In this document: piece after piece, positions 28,234-31,707 of the stretch
How positions within the stretch are numbered: position 1 is the first letter of the stretch
How the letters are laid out: every line of letters begins with the position of its first letter
Assembly: GCA_001642005.1 (NCBI GenBank)
Contig: LWCA01000340.1
Span: 1-31,707 of the forward strand
Source of the DNA: Intoshia linei
Taxonomy: Eukaryota; Orthonectida; Rhopaluridae
DNA length: 31,707 bases
Reading direction: 5' to 3'
Notes under the pieces: generated by a model
Databases searched by the model: none
The model's input: only the letters and a program-made list of their open reading frames with translations
Told to the model about the DNA's origin: nothing
Made by a program: the position numbers and the translations under genes

Positions 28234-29655
28234 ATGCTTCAATTTTTTTCTGTTTACCTGATACTAATATTCCTAGCCCATGAAACTCTAGAATCTCAAG
28301 TAACGGTAACATTAATCAAATTATTAGATTGTATCTGCCTTTTTATGCGACTGCATGTTAATTTTACTTTTGTATCCATCACATTATTTTTAAAAAGTTA
28401 CATTATGTTTTGTTTTAAATAGTGAACATTTTTTATCAATTTTCTTAAAACATTATAGATTCCAACGAAAGATGATGGTATAAATAATGTGAGCATACTA
28501 AATTTTAAATTAATATGCACACACTTTATTTGGTGTAAATGATTACAATACTGTTGATAATAATACTAAAATTACAAACATTTATATTTCAGATATCAAG
28601 GCATATAAATAGTTCAGGTAACTTTTATATATTTTAAACCTTTCATTTAAACAAATTTTAGTAATTTACGATAAATATTGGCTATTTGTATATGATGAAG
28701 AAACTTATCAATACTTGTACGGACGATTCATGAATAATTTTTGTTATTATTATATTAAAGGTGATTAATTGATTATTACATATACGTATAATGGTTAATT
28801 TTAATTAATTCCGTGAATATATGATTGCGTAAACATGATAAAGGTTATTTCTTTGAATTTATTTAAAATTACAAGGGTTATTGGTTGCATCGAATCTACC
28901 ATCGTTTAGAATTGATTAATTAAAGTTTTATAGTACTCGTATATAGTTAATAAGAGCTCTTTGACAGTCATAGTAAGTAGGTGGAAACTTTTAAAAAACT
29001 TTCATATAGTAATTTTAGGCAAGTTAATTTTTAATATATTCAAAATCCTACTTTTTAATTTGACTAAATTTATTTCTTGAATTTCAAGTATACTTGTCAT
29101 GATATTTGTCATAATGCTGAAAAAAGTTAATTAAAAATTAAAAGTCTCTATGAACGCAATGACGAAGCTACCGTACCGAGATCTTATCTGGGGCCTCGAC
29201 AAAACTTTTTAAAATAAGGGACTCATTTTTCCAATTTGAGCATTAAAAAAATTATATTATTGAATATCATAACTAATTTGTTTATTAAATTTAAAATATC
29301 AAGACATGCGCCTTAGATAGGTCGGTAGGGCTATATGACATATGCATAGTGTATGAAAAAAATTATAGCGTTTTTTTTTATTTTCATGTGGCCTAGAGCT
29401 GAGTATGTTCAGCTCTGCATGAACGTATTAATTTAAATAAATTTTATAGATGAAACCAACAAATACACATCACCGGTCAAATACTGCTTTAAAAGACACG
29501 AATCAGAAGAAAACATTCATAAATATGATATTACCTTGGGTCACCCCGCCAGATTTAATCATCGAGTATACATTGTAAAACCAATTAACGAAAATATTTT
29601 AAGAACGGATTATTCATTGTATCATGCACGTAATTCATATTTAAATATATGTTAA
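28234..29655 (+). CDS. Unrecognised small secreted protein, five exons
   Basis: Exons 28234-28299, 28459-28488, 28593-28617, 28662-28760 and 29450-29655 join in phase (0, 0, 1, 1) into 141 residues ending at TAA. The N-terminus MLQFFSVYLILIFLAHETLE is a clear signal peptide, so the mature protein of about 120 residues should be secreted. Exon 4 encodes an aromatic-rich segment (YDKYWLFVYDEETYQYLYGR, then FCYYYIK). Exon 5 encodes a polar part including KYCFKRHESEENIHKYDIT and RFNHRVYIVKPINENILRTD. There are three Cys in the mature chain and an NSS sequon. I do not recognise a family. Support is the signal peptide, the consistent phase across four introns and protein-like composition. Exons 2 and 3 are only 30 and 25 nt and could be misplaced. 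A donor at 28306 would add two codons to exon 1. Confidence 0.55.
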
Positions 29656-30060
29656 TATTTATCCCGCCAATGTTCTCAAAGTGGAACATTTGGTAAGATC
29701 GGAATCGGAAATCCTAGGAGAGAAATTATTTAGGGGTTGCCTTAATTAGCATACATTCGACAACATATCTAAAATGAGAGTATGTGACCATAAAAACCGG
29801 TAACGTCGGGATAAAGTTTAAAAAGTGCCTAGGCCTCCTGATGGGTACTTCTATTCAAGACCGAGATAGTCAACAGTGGGTCCGGTTGAATGAAGATTTT
29901 AGGTCCTTATATACAAATTAACTACGTAAAAAAATATTTGACCATTGGATAATGCACCTGTTTGCTTCTCTGATATTGAAATGTCTATATATGATATTCG
30001 AGATGCATTAGCAAAACAAAGTCTCAATTAAAAATTACCGATTGTCTTAAAAAAAGAATT
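29656..30060 (+). other. Less A/T-rich patch with broken protein-like frames
   Basis: From about 29690 to 29900 the sequence is visibly richer in G+C than the surroundings. One frame is open from about 29773 to 29922 and reads protein-like near its end (MGTSIQDRDSQQWVRLNEDF). A later frame ends KQSLN-stop near 30030 (29942-30031) and is also protein-like (PLDNAPVCFSDIEMSIYDIR). The two are in different frames with stops between, and neither has a recognised family. They may be a decayed transposase or further exons of the secreted-protein gene. Confidence 0.35.
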
Positions 30061-30151
30061 AAATATACATTAAGACTTAATTATTAAGTATATGTAAAAA
30101 AAATTTCATTAATTTTAGACGAATATTAACGCTTCTTAGATAATGCGACCA

Positions 30152-30189
30152 AAAGTACGACTTTTAGCACTGTTCCAAAGTCGTACTTT
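30152..30189. repeat. 13-bp perfect inverted repeat (hairpin)
   Basis: AAAGTACGACTTT at 30152-30164 and AAAGTCGTACTTT at 30177-30189 are exact reverse complements around a 12-base loop. A partial third relative (TTTTAGTACGAC) follows near 30244. The sense T-run after the right arm is absent, so it does not look like a terminator. It may be the core of a small fold-back element. Confidence 0.6.
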
Positions 30190-30220
30190 CGACATAATTT
30201 TCAAAACTAAATAAACTACA

Positions 30221-30234
30221 TGTACAATTGTACA
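30221..30234. repeat. 14-bp palindrome TGTACAATTGTACA
   Basis: A perfect self-complementary 14-mer, immediately followed by the overlapping palindrome TTGTACAA, lies between the hairpin at 30152 and its third relative. Together they make about 100 bases dense in GTAC palindromes. Confidence 0.6.
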
Positions 30235-30269
30235 TTGTACAACTTTTAGTACGACACAAAACATGGTCA

Positions 30270-30764
30270 GCCTATCTTAGACCAAGTTAATATATTATTT
30301 ATGAATTTAATTTTAGTACCATATCTTTTGTATATGGAATATAATATTTGTTAGTGGTCAGAATTTTAAACTATTAATTTTTTTTAAATCTTCACCGACT
30401 GTTCTAATTATACAAAACTTAAAGTACATTGTGTATTCCCATTTTCAAGTAAATTATTCAAAACAATTTATTCAAAAAAGCTTTCAATTTTTGATAAAGT
30501 TGATAAACGCTAAAAACAACTCTAGATATAAAATTTTTTACTTTACGTCTATATTTTCTAAAATTTGTAAAATGATTATGCCATCAACAATTGTTTTTTT
30601 AAATAATCATTTTTACTTTATGAATTAATCTTTGAAAACGCCATCAAAGCCTCTCATAAAATATCAGCCTTCTCTGACTACTACCCTTAAAAATCCACCT
30701 TAATTCAGTATCACGTTACATTTTTAATTCATTATCACAAAGTATAATATAATTTTATAGTATG
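30270..30764. other. A/T-rich spacer
   Basis: No coding similarity on either strand. The 65-codon frame at 30431-30628 is A/T-rich, lacks splice context and matches nothing I recognise. Confidence 0.4.
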
Positions 30765-31190
30765 CTAGGTTGACTGTTATGTACTACGTACAAACAGGAC
30801 CCAGCTCTGCCAAGGGCACATTTTTATTATATTTAAAAAATAAATTCACGTTCAAAATCTAACTTCAAAACCCTACAATTCACTATTATCAATTCTTTAA
30901 AGGAGTGGTTCCCAAATTTGTGTCAGGTACAACCATCATATCACATTACTTTTTACTTTAAAGTGAATTATTCCATCTTAATTTTTTTTAACAATTAAAA
31001 ATAAAGTCAATAGTAACAGTCCAATCCTAAAAATTGTCATAAATAGCAGAAATTCCAGAAAAAATAAAATTATATTAACCTATTGTCATTTTCAATGTGA
31101 TAATATACATTCATTGTGTATATTCAGTACCAATTTAATAAATACTTAAAAATACTTTTTATGTATCAATAATTATTAAGATATTAAATA
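30765..31190 (+). repeat. Copy 5 of dispersed stem-loop repeat, long form
   Basis: CTAGGTTGACTGTTATGTAC starts the hairpin, which closes with ACAGGACCCAG and is followed by CTCTGCCAAGGGCA. The copy then runs through GAGTGGTTCCCAAATTTGTG (30906), AACCATCATATCACATTACT and AATTCCAGAAAAAATAAAAT (about 31050). It matches the minus-strand copy at 24740-25238 over most of its length, which defines the longest version of the family in the window. Confidence 0.65.
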
Positions 31191-31707
31191 TAATTAACGG
31201 AATCTTCACTTTATAAAAATTTCAGTCGAATTTTAAAAAATTTGCAAAAGATTGTAATAAATACAAAAATGATATTAACAAAGTTGTTTTAGTTTCGTTG
31301 TTTAGTTTCTATTTAAATTTGTATTCAAAATATTTTGAAAATGAGAATTTGAAATTTAAAAATTGCGTAGCAATGAAAAAAATCCGTAGGAATGAATTAT
31401 ATAGATTTTAACCCATATTTTTTTTAAAATTGTAAAATCAATATTTACATTTTTAATTTTTATTTTAATCGAAATATTTGAAAAATATTGGTTGATAATA
31501 TATTAAAAGTATTTTTCACCCGGGAGTAAGTAGATTTCTCGGGTTGAATTGGGTTGAAATTTTTTATTTATATAAACTGGAATAAGCTGTATCAGAATAA
31601 TCTTCTTTTTTTAAATTTTCGGACCGTTAATTATTCCACATTTTTTGTTATTAATAAAATATTTTGAAAAAAAAATATGTGTGTTAACAGGATACACTGT
31701 ACAATAG
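31191..31707. other. A/T-rich end with copy of intron repeat
   Basis: No gene seen. From about 31550 (TTGAAATTTTTTATTTATAT, AACTGGAATAAGCTGTATCA) to the end the sequence matches 10515-10700 in a WDR48 intron, including the CCGTTAATTATT and TGTGTGTTAAC segments, so the window ends inside a dispersed repeat. Confidence 0.5.

Noticed and set aside
1-31707. tRNA, rRNA, CRISPR array or prokaryotic operon signals
   Set aside because: No cloverleaf, rRNA core, regular spacer array or Shine-Dalgarno spacing was seen; splicing and gene content are animal-like.

Overview
The window is eukaryotic and animal-like. It is very A+T-rich (by eye about three quarters or more). Its genes are split by GT-AG introns and its spacers are full of DNA-transposon debris. 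Two single N bases (17214, 22146) show it comes from a draft assembly. Recognisable products are metazoan: a MAB-21 protein, a WDR48/UAF1 WD40 protein, a UPF1-like helicase, an HtrA-type protease with a PDZ domain, an LCAT/PLA2G15-like hydrolase and a membrane-anchored EGF protein. I cannot name the species; the short introns and roughly 4-5 kb gene spacing suggest a small animal genome.

Layout, left to right. 1-1788 has no firm gene. 1789-2720 (+) is an LCAT/PLA2G15-like gene or pseudogene with a likely one-base frameshift. 3357-3706 is a fold-back Tc1/mariner-type MITE lying 12 bases beyond the stop of the next gene. 3719-7298 (-) is a three-exon UPF1-like helicase whose introns hold a hAT MITE with perfect target duplications and other debris. 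7961-8242 (+) is a dead hAT/CGGBP1-like zinc-finger fragment. 9004-17335 (+) is a WDR48 gene of about 13 exons, with introns carrying minisatellites, a Tigger-type element and hAT/mariner fragments. 19424-20884 (+) is an intronless mab-21 gene. 21730-22457 is a composite MITE interrupted by a hAT end and an N. 22644-23282 (+) is the 3' part of an HtrA-like gene with introns of 38-43 nt. It converges on 23575-27720 (-), a five-exon gene for a type I membrane protein with an unknown ectodomain, two EGF-like modules and one transmembrane helix. 28234-29655 (+) is a five-exon gene for an unrecognised secreted protein of 141 residues, head-to-head with the EGF gene. The right end is repeats and hairpins.

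The genes do not form a pathway; each is an independent animal gene. I worked out exon structures by hand from reading frame, splice-site consensus and phase agreement, so individual junctions need transcript support. The least described items are the divergent pair of secreted/membrane genes (23575-29655) and a dispersed repeat with a conserved stem-loop in five copies.
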